NCBI GenBank assembly: GCA_036936605.1
Contig: JAUPFV010000002.1
Span: 268,840,770 to 268,904,769 of the forward strand
DNA: 64,000 nucleotides
Source: Limnanthes douglasii subsp. nivea
Lineage: Eukaryota > Streptophyta > Magnoliopsida > Brassicales > Limnanthaceae
Direction: 5' to 3'
Below, piece by piece: positions 22,194-32,630 of the stretch. Position numbers and translations under genes: made by a program. The notes below the pieces were generated by a model that searched no databases, was not told the origin of the DNA, and was given only the letters and a program-made list of their open reading frames with translations. Each line of letters starts with the position of its first letter. Positions within the stretch are counted from its first letter, which is position 1.

Positions 22194-25190
22194 TTAAGGT
22201 TGAGCCTTTGAAGATGGCTCACCTTCATCTGTCTTCTTGCTCTCAAAGTCGCTTTTCCCTTCGACTACCTTTTTGCCTTTGGGATCGTCCTTCTCTTCGT
22301 CTGGGCTCTCCCCAGTGTGTTCTTCATCAACTGAGGACCCACTAGAGTAGCCATACCTGTCACCTTCAGCCATCGTGTGGTATGGAAGTTCATCGGGCTC
22401 GACATAGAGCCATAAGTCCCCTAGGTTCCTGTCCGGAAATTTTTCATGGAAGAGTAGAACCATGTCAGACCTCACCTTCTCGAGCAATAGCTCTTCGCTT
22501 TTAATTATCTGGCTGGCATAGGCATTGATCTTGGCATTAATCGTAGCCTCTTGATCCCTTAACAAAACGGTTTTCTCCTCGGCAGCCTTGGATGCTGCAT
22601 TCCCGAGAGCAATCTTGTCAGTGGTCAGGTTGGTGATAATCTTGTCCTTTGCCTTAGTCTCTTATCTTGAGGTAGTAAGGTCTTTCTCCACACCAGACAG
22701 CTTCTCCCGGAGGTCTTTAATGGTTTCCTCTAGAGTGGCAACCTTTGTGGTGCTTTCCTCTTGACTCTTTTTCAGCTCCTCGTTTGCCTCCTTTAGCATG
22801 TCAGCATTGGCACTAGCAGTGCGAAGGTCTTCGGACAGCTTTTCCTTCTCAGAATTGAGGTCTTTTATGATGTCTGCTTGACCCCGGACTTGTCTTTCCA
22901 GTGTGAGTACTGGCTGCACATTGCTTAGCAAGGAGTGGGCTATGGTGTCCTTTTCACTAGAGACGATGAAAGTCTTACCATTGAAATTGACAGTGTTAGA
23001 GCTGCTCGGAGGAATGTAAGGCCCTGCGAAGTCGTCTCTGGGGAGGTTGAGGAAGTATTCGCCAAGTTCACCAAGACCGGTGATGTCTACTTCATCCATG
23101 TTGAGCTCTCCTCCCTCAACTTCGTCAGTATGAAAGTCCCTTGGGATCTCTTCAGCATGTGTTGGGTCAGAAGGGTCAACCTGAACAGAAGGCTCCGGAT
23201 CCCGGAGAGCAAACTCGTCTCCTTTGACAGTCTTTTTCTTCTTCTTGGCTGCCCGGTCTTCCCGTTCACTCCCCTGCTTGCGATTCCTCTTAGAAGACCT
23301 TGGAGATTTTGGGAGTTCTGCTTCCTGCCTTTCGGTCTCTTGCTCCACTACCTGCAAGAGAGCAGCATCAATTTGGCTCTGAGCCGGCCCCTCTGGGTCA
23401 GTTGGAGCATCCTTCTCAGCATCAGCAGGGTTAGCACTGCTCGCCACCTTTTTGCCTTTCTTCTTGCCCCTCATTTTGCTTGGGGCTTTGGTCTGCCCTG
23501 GCAAGAAGAGTGTCCCATCTGCTTCATGGGACCTCTTGAGCACTGTGTCCGGAGAGGGTTGAGTGGTGAGCTCCTCCCAGCTTAAATCTCTCCGACCCGT
23601 GGTGTTCCACAGGTGAGACCTTGCCAGATTTCCACTTGTGAAGGCATTGTGGAATCGGTTCCCCCAGTTCTCTGCGGCCCAGGCATTGATTTTGCCACAG
23701 GTGACCTGTCCGGCCTTCAGGAAATCACCGAACTCCTTAGGCAGTTCTGTTAAGACAAAGAAAGATTGATTAATTTAAAACCAACTATAAGAAGCAAAAA
23801 GTAGACAACGATTTAGAGTAAGAAACTTACGGTCACTCCTCCACCTGCTTCTGAGGAGGCTTGGGTTCACTCCGGACTTGATCTTCTGTCCGTTTTCCCA
23901 AGCGCCACGGACAAACAAAAATTGGCTCCTCCATTTGCTCTCAGACTTCAGTAGATCATCAACGGCCTTGAGATCATTCCTCATATTGAAGTGGTAGAAG
24001 GGGAATTGGTGATGTTTGCAAAGATTTGCCACTGCTGCAAATTCTTCCATAGGAAGAGGAATCCCGGACAGCCTCGATGCCATGATACATGACATCAGAG
24101 TATACCAACCGTTGGGGCTCAGCTGGCTCGGGCAGAGCTTGACCAGGTGAAAATATCTGACGATCTCCGAGTCCAATGGGAATTTGAGTCCCCAATTAAA
24201 GAGCTCTGTGAAGATGACCAGCTCATTTAGCTTGCAATCCATAGGAGTTTCAGGATCTATGGGAATCCTTATCTTCACATTTTCTGGGATCCCCCATTTT
24301 GTGCGCATTCGACCTAGTTCGGCCGTGTGGATAAAAGCATACTTGGTCTTCTGTAAGGCCAAGAGGTATTTAAGTTCTACCCTGTGAAAACAGGGCCCTA
24401 CCTTCCCTTCGAGACACTCCGGCAGATCCGGATGCCTCAAGCATAGTTTTTCTTTGCCCTTATCTGTTCTGGCAGCAGCAGTGTTACTAATCTGGCCGGA
24501 TGGCTCAGACTCAAAAGGGACTTCTTCAACTGAGTCCTCCATTCTTTCCTCTATGATCGTTGGAGGAATATCAGTGGCAGTGGTCCGGGGAGGGCTCAAA
24601 CTTGGCACAGCCTGGCTTCCGGACTGCTGGTTTTCAATGTCTTCTTGACCTCTAGTCTCAGGCTGGAGCTCAGAGGCATACGTCTCTCTTGGGAGTGCTG
24701 GGTTGCTAGCCTCCGGGCCGGATGGCCTTTCCCGGGGAGATCTGATGGGCACTCCAGACCCAGAACTACTATTTTTTGCCCCCGATTTTGAGGGAGTATT
24801 TTTGGAGCCTGGCCCCTTAACCAGCCGGCTTGTCCTCTTAACCACCAGTTTCTCCGGAGAGTGCTCTGCGTATGATCCCATGGCGAGAAAAGGAGATGGT
24901 TTCCTAACACTTGTGACTGTAACTCCTGGCTCAACAACAGGTACTGACTCCTGAACTGAGGAACCATAGACTATAGGCGAGAGGGTGGATTGAAATAGCT
25001 TTTTGGGCTTAGTACCTTTAGAGGAGGACGAGCCTCGATCTGACTCTGTAACGGAGGCGGCTGGTCTGTCAACAGGTGATGAAGGTAGCCCTGCTGCGAT
25101 TCGTCTCTCCTTCTCAACTTTCTGTGCTTTCTCCAACTCTGAAAGGTTGAGCCAACCACCTTTGATCAATGCAGTCCTTGCTGTAAATAT
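22194..25190 (-). pseudogene. Antisense gene (aORF) of E2, spliced, nearly intact
   Basis: A gene of about 970 codons on the strand opposite to gag-pol; function unknown. Exon 1 is 25190-23831, with an N-terminal IFTARTALIKGGWLNLSEL where E3 has ATG but E2 has ATA. A Ser/Pro-rich region follows, then the Transposase_28-like domain (WGLKFPLDSEIVRYFHLVK, QLSPNGWYTLMSCIMASRL, FYHFNMRNDLKAVDDLL, RGAWENGQK). A GT-AG intron spans 23830-23747 (84 bp). Exon 2, 23746-22194, has the NRFHNAF...RSHLWNTTGRRDLSW block, lysine-rich segments (KMRGKKKGKK, AAKKKKK), a coiled coil of about 200 residues, the MVLLFHEKFPDRNLGDLW block and an acidic tail. One TAA interrupts it at about 22660. Confidence 0.82.
23747..23830 (-). 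other. Intron in E2 antisense gene
   Basis: The donor is GTAAGTTTCTTAC right after the WRSD codons; the acceptor is TTTGTCTTAACAG. The flanking exons join in frame (GACC + AACTGCC) and both sides match the joined copy expected from E3. Length is 84 bp, near the minimum for plant introns. Confidence 0.8.
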
Positions 25191-25290
25191 AAACTACCAA
25201 GGAAATCTTTGCTTTAGAGAGAGAAAGCTCTGAGTAAATTTGCAGAGTAAATATGAAAGAGATAGTGAAAACAGAAGAAAGTGAGTTTCA

Positions 25291-25297
25291 ATTTATA
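25291..25297 (-). promoter_or_regulatory. TATA box of E2 antisense gene
   Basis: TATAAAT on the minus strand, about 100 bp before the (mutated) start codon position. It is kept at the matching place in E3 (31991-31997). It suggests a promoter inside the element independent of the LTR. Confidence 0.6.
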
Positions 25298-25613
25298 GTA
25301 AATCTGAAAAAAAAAGGTTGATTCCTAGGAGAATTCGAAAAGTTTGGCAATGATTAAAAAGACGGCGCTGATGTCACCATTTGTAATTAAAGAGGTTGCT
25401 TTTCGAAGAAGGTGAGTTCGAAATTCAAGGTAAAAAACGGCTGGAGCAACCAATCAGAAAACGACACGTGTCCCACGAACTCTGGCAAAAACCGTTTTGA
25501 ATTCGTGAAGCTTAATCTGTCCGGGTAAACCCTTAGACCTGTCCGGATTGAAAACTACTTCTAAACATCGGACTGTTTTTCAGGTCTCTGACAAGAATAC
25601 TTGCTCAAACACC

Positions 25614-25627
25614 TAAAAAAGGGGCTC
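25614..25627 (+). other. E2 polypurine tract
   Basis: AAAAAAAGGGGCTC lies just before the 3' LTR. B, D and E3 have the related tracts AAGGGGGCTAC, AAGGGGGCC and AAAAAAAGGGCTAC at the same place. Confidence 0.75.
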
Positions 25628-25628
25628 C

Positions 25629-26083
25629 TGATGAGTCCGAATTCAGCATGCACCCCGGACAGGGACAGATCAGTCCAAAGTCTCCGGACCGGACAGATCA
25701 GACAGATCACATAGACCGGACAGATCACTTCGGACACTATGACCATAGGACTGTTCGAACTATGACAAAAGTACTAAAAAACCTAAACACTTCCTGACTA
25801 AGCTACTTGCTCTCTTTCTTAGAGCTCATGGGTCTTTGAACATGACCCGAGTCTTTTAAACATGACCCGAAAGCCCATAAGGGCCCAAACATCACACTAT
25901 AAATACCCAACCACCCGCATTAACTATGAATAATGAAAATTAACTGCTACCAAGATGCTTAATTATCTCTCTACTCTCTAAACACTTAAAACACCCACAC
26001 ACCACCATTTAAACACCCACATACCACCATAAAACACCAACTGAAATTACCAGCCTACCCTCAGGTGATTATTATCCACACCA
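25629..26083 (+). repeat. E2 3' LTR
   Basis: 455 bp, the same length as the 5' LTR with about ten substitutions and no indels. One substitution creates a fourth GACAGATCA copy. Confidence 0.95.
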
Positions 26084-26190
26084 GGCGGCATACTCTTTCT
26101 TACCCTGGTGGAACACGAATGTTTTAATGAGGTGCCATAATAGCCAACTTATATATTAAAGTCCTTTACCATCTTAAAATGACTTCCATA

Positions 26191-26440
26191 AATGTTCATC
26201 TTTTTGGACTCAAAAGACATTCCAAAAAAGTTTGGATGATAATATATTTTTTTTAACCTAAAAGAATATCTTCTTGGGCGATAATGCTCATCTTTTTTAG
26301 TCAGATGGTTGCCTAATAAGTGATGGGGTGCAATGTTCATTATTTTTAACTAAGAAAGTCTTCTGTTGAAGGCCAAAGAATAATGTCCCCTTAAATAATG
26401 GTATACTTCAAATGCTCATCTTTTTGACTTAGAAAGATAA
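26191..26440 (+). repeat. Irregular repeats in element A post-pol spacer
   Basis: Four related segments, AATGYTCATCTTTTTGACT-like followed by AGAAAG or similar, start at 26191, 26283, 26332 and 26411. They occupy the zone between pol and the antisense gene, as the stem-loops do in E2 and the minisatellite does in D. Confidence 0.6.
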
Positions 26441-26699
26441 ATTAATGAAGGTTGGTCATCAAAATTTCATAACCATATAAAAAACTTTGGAGAAAGATAA
26501 CTTTGTCATAAAACAATAGAAGGTGATCACCCAAAATACTGTTTCATTTAGATCACTCATAAAACAAAACACATACAAAGAAAATATATTTGAGCAAGTC
26601 CGATCAGGGGTTCCAAAAGATAGATTAGTAAAGGTTACACAAAAGATAAAGTTCGAACATAAAGAAACAATATACATTAATTTTGTCCGGGCACGAATT

Positions 26700-28740
26700 C
26701 ATCTTTGCTATATTTCGAGGAGTCAGCATCAGATGAAGTGCTTTCCGAGTCACTGCTACTCACTAAGTCTTCTGGAGAAACGCAAAATAGATGATGTCTT
26801 TCTATAACACGTAGTTAAGTCAGGAAAGCGTTCATGCCTTTCCATAACCAAAGCTGATCTGAGGTTGGAATCTCCTTTTCCAAGACGAGAAACGCAGTCG
26901 ACAGCATAAACATCTAGGCATTTATTCTTCTCAGTTTAAAATTTCTTCTTTAATGAATCTTTTTCCTTGGTGAGTCTTTCAATTTTGTTAACAACATTCT
27001 GAAAATATGTTTTAGTGATCGCATAGGAATTAACGAGACCATCGATAAGGAGAGCAGCAGCACTAGAAAACCTATTAAGATCGTTGGCAATAAAGTCATT
27101 TTCGTAGACATTAAAATAAGCTGAAGCAGGAGACAAATTTTCACCCTCCCCAGGAATTTCCCCAGTAATTTGTTTACTTTGGACAAACTCCCCACTAGAG
27201 TATGGGTCGACAATAACAAATTTCTTTACATGCGCAAACTTGGACCCGTTGTGTTGTCATCATCTTCCTCACTATCAATAACCTTCTTTTGCTTTTCTTA
27301 AGCAAATAATCTCATTAACCTCACAACAACTTCCATTACTGCCAGCCTCACTTCGATCACATCTTCATAAATAGTATATGTTTGGTTTTCTTCCCGGACA
27401 TCAGCTTGAGTTCCTCCTCTAATATCGATCAGTTGGTCTTCCCGGACCTATCATGGACATCAGTTTTTTATTCCTCCTGGACTTCAGTTCGTTTTTCTCC
27501 CCGGACGTCCTCCTCAGAGCCAGCATCATCCCCAGTCTCTTTATTCTCTTTATTCTCACTATCAGATTTCTCAGCATCCTGATGACTTGGAGCCATGGCT
27601 CTGGTGGGAAGAAAGACATCATACCTATAAAGATTGCTTATGACTAAGTTCGAGGGTGTAAAGATTGCTTAACTTTGCAAAGATGCCATTTGCGGATTCA
27701 GCATAGTCTTTGAAGGTCTTAGTAATATCTTTCATAGTTTTTTAAAAGGAGATGATTTAGAGTGGTAAAATTAAATAAGTAAAACATGATGAGTAAGCAG
27801 AAAATTACCTCGTCCAGTCCATTCCACTAATAGTTGATGAGACATTTATCTGGAGTTTTCAAAGCTTGTCTCCCATAGCCCGGAGATAAAGATAAACCGT
27901 TGTTTCCATTTATTGTCTGCCTCTAAGAGATATTTGACTACCTTATACTGCCTTGCAAGCCCTAGAGAGTAGAAGGGGTAGTGAGAATTTTTTTCCACAC
28001 TAAATCGAAACAAGCTGCTCCATTGAGAATTCGATTTTGGAAATCTTCGAAGCCACAAGGTAGGTCATAAGTGTGTACTACATATTGAGGCCGACTTGAG
28101 ATAGACACAACTCGATCAGGTCGAAGTAGTCCACCAATGTAGGATCAAAGGGCAGATGAAGACCCCAATTCATGAGTTCTGTATAAAGTATTAGTTCATG
28201 GTTACGAACAGAGAGGGGTGTCTCTCCAAAAATTGGGAATCATATTATAATATTTCAGGAATCACCCACTGGTCTCTTAGCTTTACCTTCTCGGTTGGAT
28301 GGAAGTAAGTGTTTGGTTTCGATCCCGCAAAGATTTTTACCAATGATGTCTTCTATATTTGAAAGGAGATTTGAGGTGTGTTTTCTTCTTTCCCTTTGAA
28401 GTTTCTTCTTGCTGATTGGGAGAAGTGGTGACAACATTAGGGGGAGGATAAGAGAGTTCTCGACTCGGCACCAAATGTCTGAGGGTAGATGGTAATGTTG
28501 GGATAGCCTGAATAGGCTTTGCTTCTATTGGGGCCATAAAGTTTACTTCTCGGCTAATGTCCGATTCATCAGACATTCTGTTCTCCTGGGATTCAGGGAT
28601 GGACTTTAAAACCTTCATAGGACGAACATTTCTGGAAGAAGGGTTATGGGGACTAACCCTAGGAGTAGTCTACGGAGATCCTTGGGTAGTCACCTGCGGA
28701 GTCGTGACTGAAGAGGCTAATTTAATTTTGATAGATATCT
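26700..28740 (-). pseudogene. Antisense gene (aORF) of element A, decayed
   Basis: A minus-strand relic of the same antisense gene. From 5' to 3' it shows a Pro/Ser-rich N-terminal part (28660-28255), then the central domain with WGLHLPFDP and IELCLSQVGLNM-like stretches (28180-28080) and QYKVVKYLLEADNKWKQRFIFISGLWE (27960-27850). A donor-like GACGAG/GTAATTTTC lies near 27815, at the conserved intron position. Further down are TFKDYAESANGIFAK (about 27720), an Asp/Ser-rich part (27630-27400) and the coiled-coil part (27220-26936). Stops and frame changes are frequent. The extreme N-terminus is missing at the 28756 junction. Confidence 0.7.
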
Positions 28741-28789
28741 TAAAACTGCCCGGCTAACACCAGAGGATGACATTAAAACATATAAAATG

Positions 28790-28881
28790 CCCTGGCCATC
28801 CAAGGACTTTGAGTTTAAAAAGAAAAGGCTTGTCCGGACTCGAACCGGACACCATTACAAAAATTCCTTGGCCATCCAAGG
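28790..28881. repeat. Two stem-loops (E3)
   Basis: CCCTGGCCATCCAAGG at 28790-28805 and CCTTGGCCATCCAAGG at 28866-28881, in the same position as the pair in E2. The second has an intact 6-bp stem. Confidence 0.75.
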
Positions 28882-28930
28882 ACTTTAGTTTGACATAACG
28901 ATAAAATAAAAACAGAAGATAGTTAAAATT

Positions 28931-31894
28931 TTAGGGCTGGTTTCCCTTAGATGTTCCTGCTTCATCTTGTTTCTTATTTGGATCTTTGGGTTCATCATTG
29001 GGGCTCTCTCCGGTCCCTTCTTCCTCATCAGTGGTATCATCAAAACCACTGGAGTAGTTGTGCTTATTTCCATCTGCCATGGTATGGAATGGGAGGTCTA
29101 CGTATTCCACATATTGCCACAGAGTGCCAAGTGTCCTCTTCGGGAAAGTTTGATGAAAAAGCAAGACCATATCAGATTTAACTTCAGCATACCTTTCTTC
29201 TAAGGAATCTATCACCTTGTTGGTGTATGCATCGACCTTGGCCTGGATTGTTTTCTCCTGCTCTTTTATCAAATCTTCTTTCTCTTTGGTAACTTTAGAC
29301 ACAACACCTTCTAGGGAAGTTTTGTCATTAGACAGAGCTTGGATAACATTACCCTTGGTCTTCACCTCCTCCTTCGAAGCGGAGAGATCCTTCTCCAAGC
29401 CAGAACACTTGGTTTGGAGTTCTGTGTTAACCATCTCCGAAGTGGGCAGCCTGGTGGCCAAGTTTTCTTTCCCTTTCCTTAACTCCTCGAGCTATTTAAT
29501 CAATGTTTCAACACTTTGATTGGCGTTAAGGAGATCATTAGATAAACTCTCTTTGTCTGCATTAAGTGTGTTGATAAGGGCAGATTGACTTCGTACTTGC
29601 CTCTCCAAGTTGAGCACCGACTGAATATTGCTCAGCAAGGAGTGAGTCACCGTGTCGTTCTCCCCTGAAATAGTGAAAGACTTACCATTGAAAGTAACCA
29701 TGTTTGAGGAACTTAGGGGAATGTAGGGGCCAGCAAAGTCATCTTTTTCAAGATCATCAAAGTAAAGACCAATATTTTGGAAGCCACTAATGTCCACTCC
29801 ATCAATATTGATATCCCCTCCGGTACTCTCTCCGGTATGTAGACCACTTGGGATTTGCTCTGCCAAAGTGGGGTCTGTTGGGTCGACCAGAGGAAGAGAC
29901 TCCGAAGCCTTATCTACGTGGATATTTTCTTCTTGTTGGCTGCCCTATCTTCACTATCTGCTCCCCGCTTTCGGTCATTCCTAGGAGCCTTTGGAAGATC
30001 TGGAGGTCCACCTGCCTCCCTGATACTCTCATCTTCAACCACTTGAAGTAGAGTATCATCGATTCCCCTTTGGGCCTGCAATTCCCGACTCGCTGGGGCG
30101 ATCTCCTCAACACCACCTTGAACAACCTATGTTGCAACTTGTTTCTTCTTGCCCTTCTTTCCCTTAATCTTACTTGGGGCTTTTGCTCTGGCAGGCAAGG
30201 CCAGCTTGCCATCCTTCTCCTCTGTTCTCTGGAGGATAACAACCGGAGGAGGTAGAGTGGTCAGCTCCTCCCAAGTAAGGTCTCTACGGCCTGTTGTGTT
30301 CCAGAGGTGAGACCTCACTAAATTACCGGAGGTGAAGCAGTTGTGGAAATGGTTTCCCCATTTATCAGCAGTCCAAGCATTCAGCTTGGCACATGTGGTC
30401 TACCCCTCCTCCATATAATCAGAGAACTCCTTCGACAGTGCTAACCAAAGAAAAAGAAGGTAAGTTCAGAAACATATTTTTTACAAAGAAAGAAAGACAA
30501 ACGTGATGAAATATTTACCTGAGATTTTCCATCTGCTGGTGAGCATGCTAGGGTTGACACGAGCCTTGATTTTCCTCCCATTTTCCCAAGCCCCGCTGAT
30601 AAACACAAATTGGGTCTTCCAATTCTTCTCTGACTCGAGCAAGTCATCTGCCACCTTAAAGTTATCCCCCATATTGTAGTGGTACAAAGGGATGTGATGG
30701 TTCTTGTAGAGGCTGGCCACAACAACAAACTGATCCATTGGAAGTGGAATTCTGCAGAGCCTAGAAGCCGTAATACAGGCCATAAGAGTGAACCAAGCGT
30801 TAGGACTCAGTTGGCTTGGACAGAGTTTTATCAGATGAACATATCTGACAATCTCTGGATCTAAGGGAAATCTGAGCCCCCAATTAAACAGCTCCGTATA
30901 AATGACTATCTCGCTGAGCTTGTAGTCTATTGGGGTCTCCGAAGTAACCGGTATCCTCACCTTAACAGACTCAGGGATCCCCCACTTCGTCCGGATCTGG
31001 CCTAACTCAACGGTATGAGTGCAGACATAGTTGATATTCTGCATGGCCAGCAGATACTTCACGTTCACTTTGTGGAAGCAGGGTCCCACTTTGCCTTCCA
31101 AGCATTCCGGCCGGATAATTCAGACAGAGTTTCTCTTTGCCTTTGCCTTTTTTATCAGTGGCAGCATCCCCAGTCTGCCTGGAGACGTCGGTCTCAAATG
31201 GAGCATCTTCTATGCTGTCCTTCATCAGCTCTTCTATCACCATGGAAGGTTTATCAACCGTTGTTGGTGGGGGAGTGCTGATGGCTGGCTCAGTAGGTTG
31301 TCCGGACGGTTGAGCATCACCATCTCTTAGGGGTCTGGTGTCCGGTAGGGGCTCAGTTCCAGAGGGCTCATTATGAGAGCTAATTCTAGTAGCCTCCGAA
31401 CCAGAAAATTTGTCCTTTGGAACTCTGATAGATGCCCCTAATCCAGTAACTTTGTCCTTGGTCCCAGACTTAGAGGGCCCTGATTTTGGGGACTTGGGTT
31501 GAGAGACAGTTGCCTGACCCTTTATTAGACGGCCTGTCCGACGAAAACTGATTTTTTCTGGGGATTTCTCAGTATCTGACCCCATAGCAATGAACGGAGA
31601 GGGTCTCCTAGTGCTTGATACTGCTTTCTCCCGTACAACAGAAGGTTGTGACTCCTGAACCGAGGAGCCTGATGGAATGGGTGAAAGGCTTGGTTGAAAC
31701 AAACGCATGGGATTGGAACTTTTAGCAGAGGATGAACCTCGATCAGCTTCTGGAGACGGTGTTTCGGGCTTATCGTTTAAAGAAATTGGAAGACCCGCAG
31801 CGATACGTCTCTCTCACTCAACCTTTTGTGATTTTTCTAAGTCTGAAAGATTAAGCCAACCACCTTTCACCAATGTGTTTCTTGCCGTGAACAT
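28931..31894 (-). pseudogene. Antisense gene (aORF) of E3, spliced, few stops
   Basis: The best start in the window is the ATG at 31894, which opens MFTARNTLVKGGWLNLSDL. Exon 1 (31894-30519) holds a stop after KSQKVE, a Ser/Pro-rich region and, after a frame change near 31100, the intact Transposase_28-like domain (WGLRFPLDPEIVRYVHLIK, QLSPNAWFTLMACITASRL, LYHYNMGDNFKVADDLL, SGAWENGRK). The intron is 30518-30441 (78 bp, donor GTAAAT, acceptor GGTTAG). Exon 2 has NHFHNCFTSGNLVRSHLWN, KKGKKK, a coiled coil (29866-29250), MVLLFHQTFPKRTLGTLW and an acidic tail ending at 28931. A few stops (about 30400, 30130, 29940, 29490) break it. The product would be nuclear if the Lys-rich part acts as a localisation signal (inference). 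Confidence 0.78.
30441..30518 (-). other. Intron in E3 antisense gene
   Basis: A 78-bp GT-AG intron at the same codon position as in E2, although the intron sequences themselves hardly match. The exons join in frame (TCAG + CACTG). Confidence 0.75.
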
Positions 31895-31990
31895 AAACCT
31901 ACACAAGAAAAGTTTTGAGAAGATAAGTGAAAGGTCTGAAATGGAGAAATGACAAAGTAATGAAGATGATGAAACAACGAAAAGAAGTAA

Positions 31991-31997
31991 TTTATAT
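31991..31997 (-). promoter_or_regulatory. TATA box of E3 antisense gene
   Basis: TATAAAT on the minus strand, about 100 bp before the ATG at 31894, at the position matching E2. Confidence 0.55.
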
Positions 31998-32328
31998 TAG
32001 TAAGGCAAAAAAGTTACCAAATACCTAGGAGAAAACGAAAAGGCAAAAGTAATGATTGAAGGCGGCGCTGATGTCATAAGTATTAAATGCAGAATTTGCT
32101 TTTTGGGATTAATGGGAGCGCTATTCTAGGAGGAAAGCAGCTGGTGAGACGAATCAAAATGTGACACGTGTCCCATGATCCATAGCCAAACTCTTAAAAT
32201 TCTGAGAAGTATTCAGTCTGGATAAACCCTGAGTTGAATACGTAAACGGTCTAGAGAATGTTACTAGTGCCTAAGAGGATTTTTTGGTCTTGCCAAAGGC
32301 CTTCGACAAAACCTAAAAAAAGGGCTAC

Positions 32329-32630
32329 TGATGAGTCCAGAAATATTAAACTCACTCTAGAAACCGGACAGGGGTAATCCGGACAATAATCACCCACTGA
32401 AGCATCCGGACAGGACAAAAGTACTAAAACACTAAACACCTTTTGACTAAGCTAATTGCTAATTTGCTTAATAAACTAGTGGGTTTTTGAACTCGACCTG
32501 ATTTCGTAAAGTTTGACCCTAAAGCCAAACAGCTTAAATCTCTCACTACAAAACATTTACACATTTAATACCTTTGAAATACAACAAAACATCTGACAAA
32601 ATTACCCTCAGTCAAAAATAATCCACACCA
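32329..32630 (+). repeat. E3 3' LTR
   Basis: 302 bp, TGATGAGTCC...CCACACCA, sharing both ends and several blocks (CCGGACA motifs, GACAAAAGTACTAAAA) with the E2 LTR but 150 bp shorter. It is preceded by the purine tract AAAAAAAGGGCTAC. Confidence 0.82.

Larger units (their letters stand above)
16863..26083 (+). mobile_element. Gypsy/Tat element E2, complete ends, non-autonomous
   Basis: A 9,221-bp element bounded by two 455-bp LTRs, differing at about ten positions by eye (about 97.8% identical), and by perfect GGCGG target duplications. The inside has a primer binding site, an intact gag, a deletion of protease and reverse transcriptase filled by a 151-bp inverted segment, RNase H-integrase with a single stop, a converging antisense gene, and a purine tract. 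It is nested in element A between pol and A's antisense gene. Low LTR divergence indicates a recent insertion compared with the other elements in the window. Confidence 0.93.
26084..28756 (+). mobile_element. Gypsy/Tat element A, right part
   Basis: Continuation of element A after E2, beginning with the second GGCGG and the post-pol sequence GGCATACTCTTTC. It contains a repeat-rich spacer and A's antisense gene, then stops abruptly near 28756, where E3 sequence begins. No 3' LTR of A is seen. Confidence 0.75.
28757..32630 (+). mobile_element. Gypsy/Tat element E3, 5'-truncated
   Basis: It retains the stem-loop zone, the antisense gene, a purine tract and the 3' LTR, all colinear with E2 (22025-26083) but clearly diverged, so it is a sister family. 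Its gag, pol and 5' LTR are missing. The left joint falls inside element A's antisense gene; the right end abuts another antisense-gene fragment. Confidence 0.82.

Noticed and set aside
22935..23585. A 216-codon plus-strand open frame
   Set aside because: It is the reverse-frame shadow of exon 2 of the E2 antisense gene, which has clear homologues in E3 and D. The plus-strand translation has no recognised motif.
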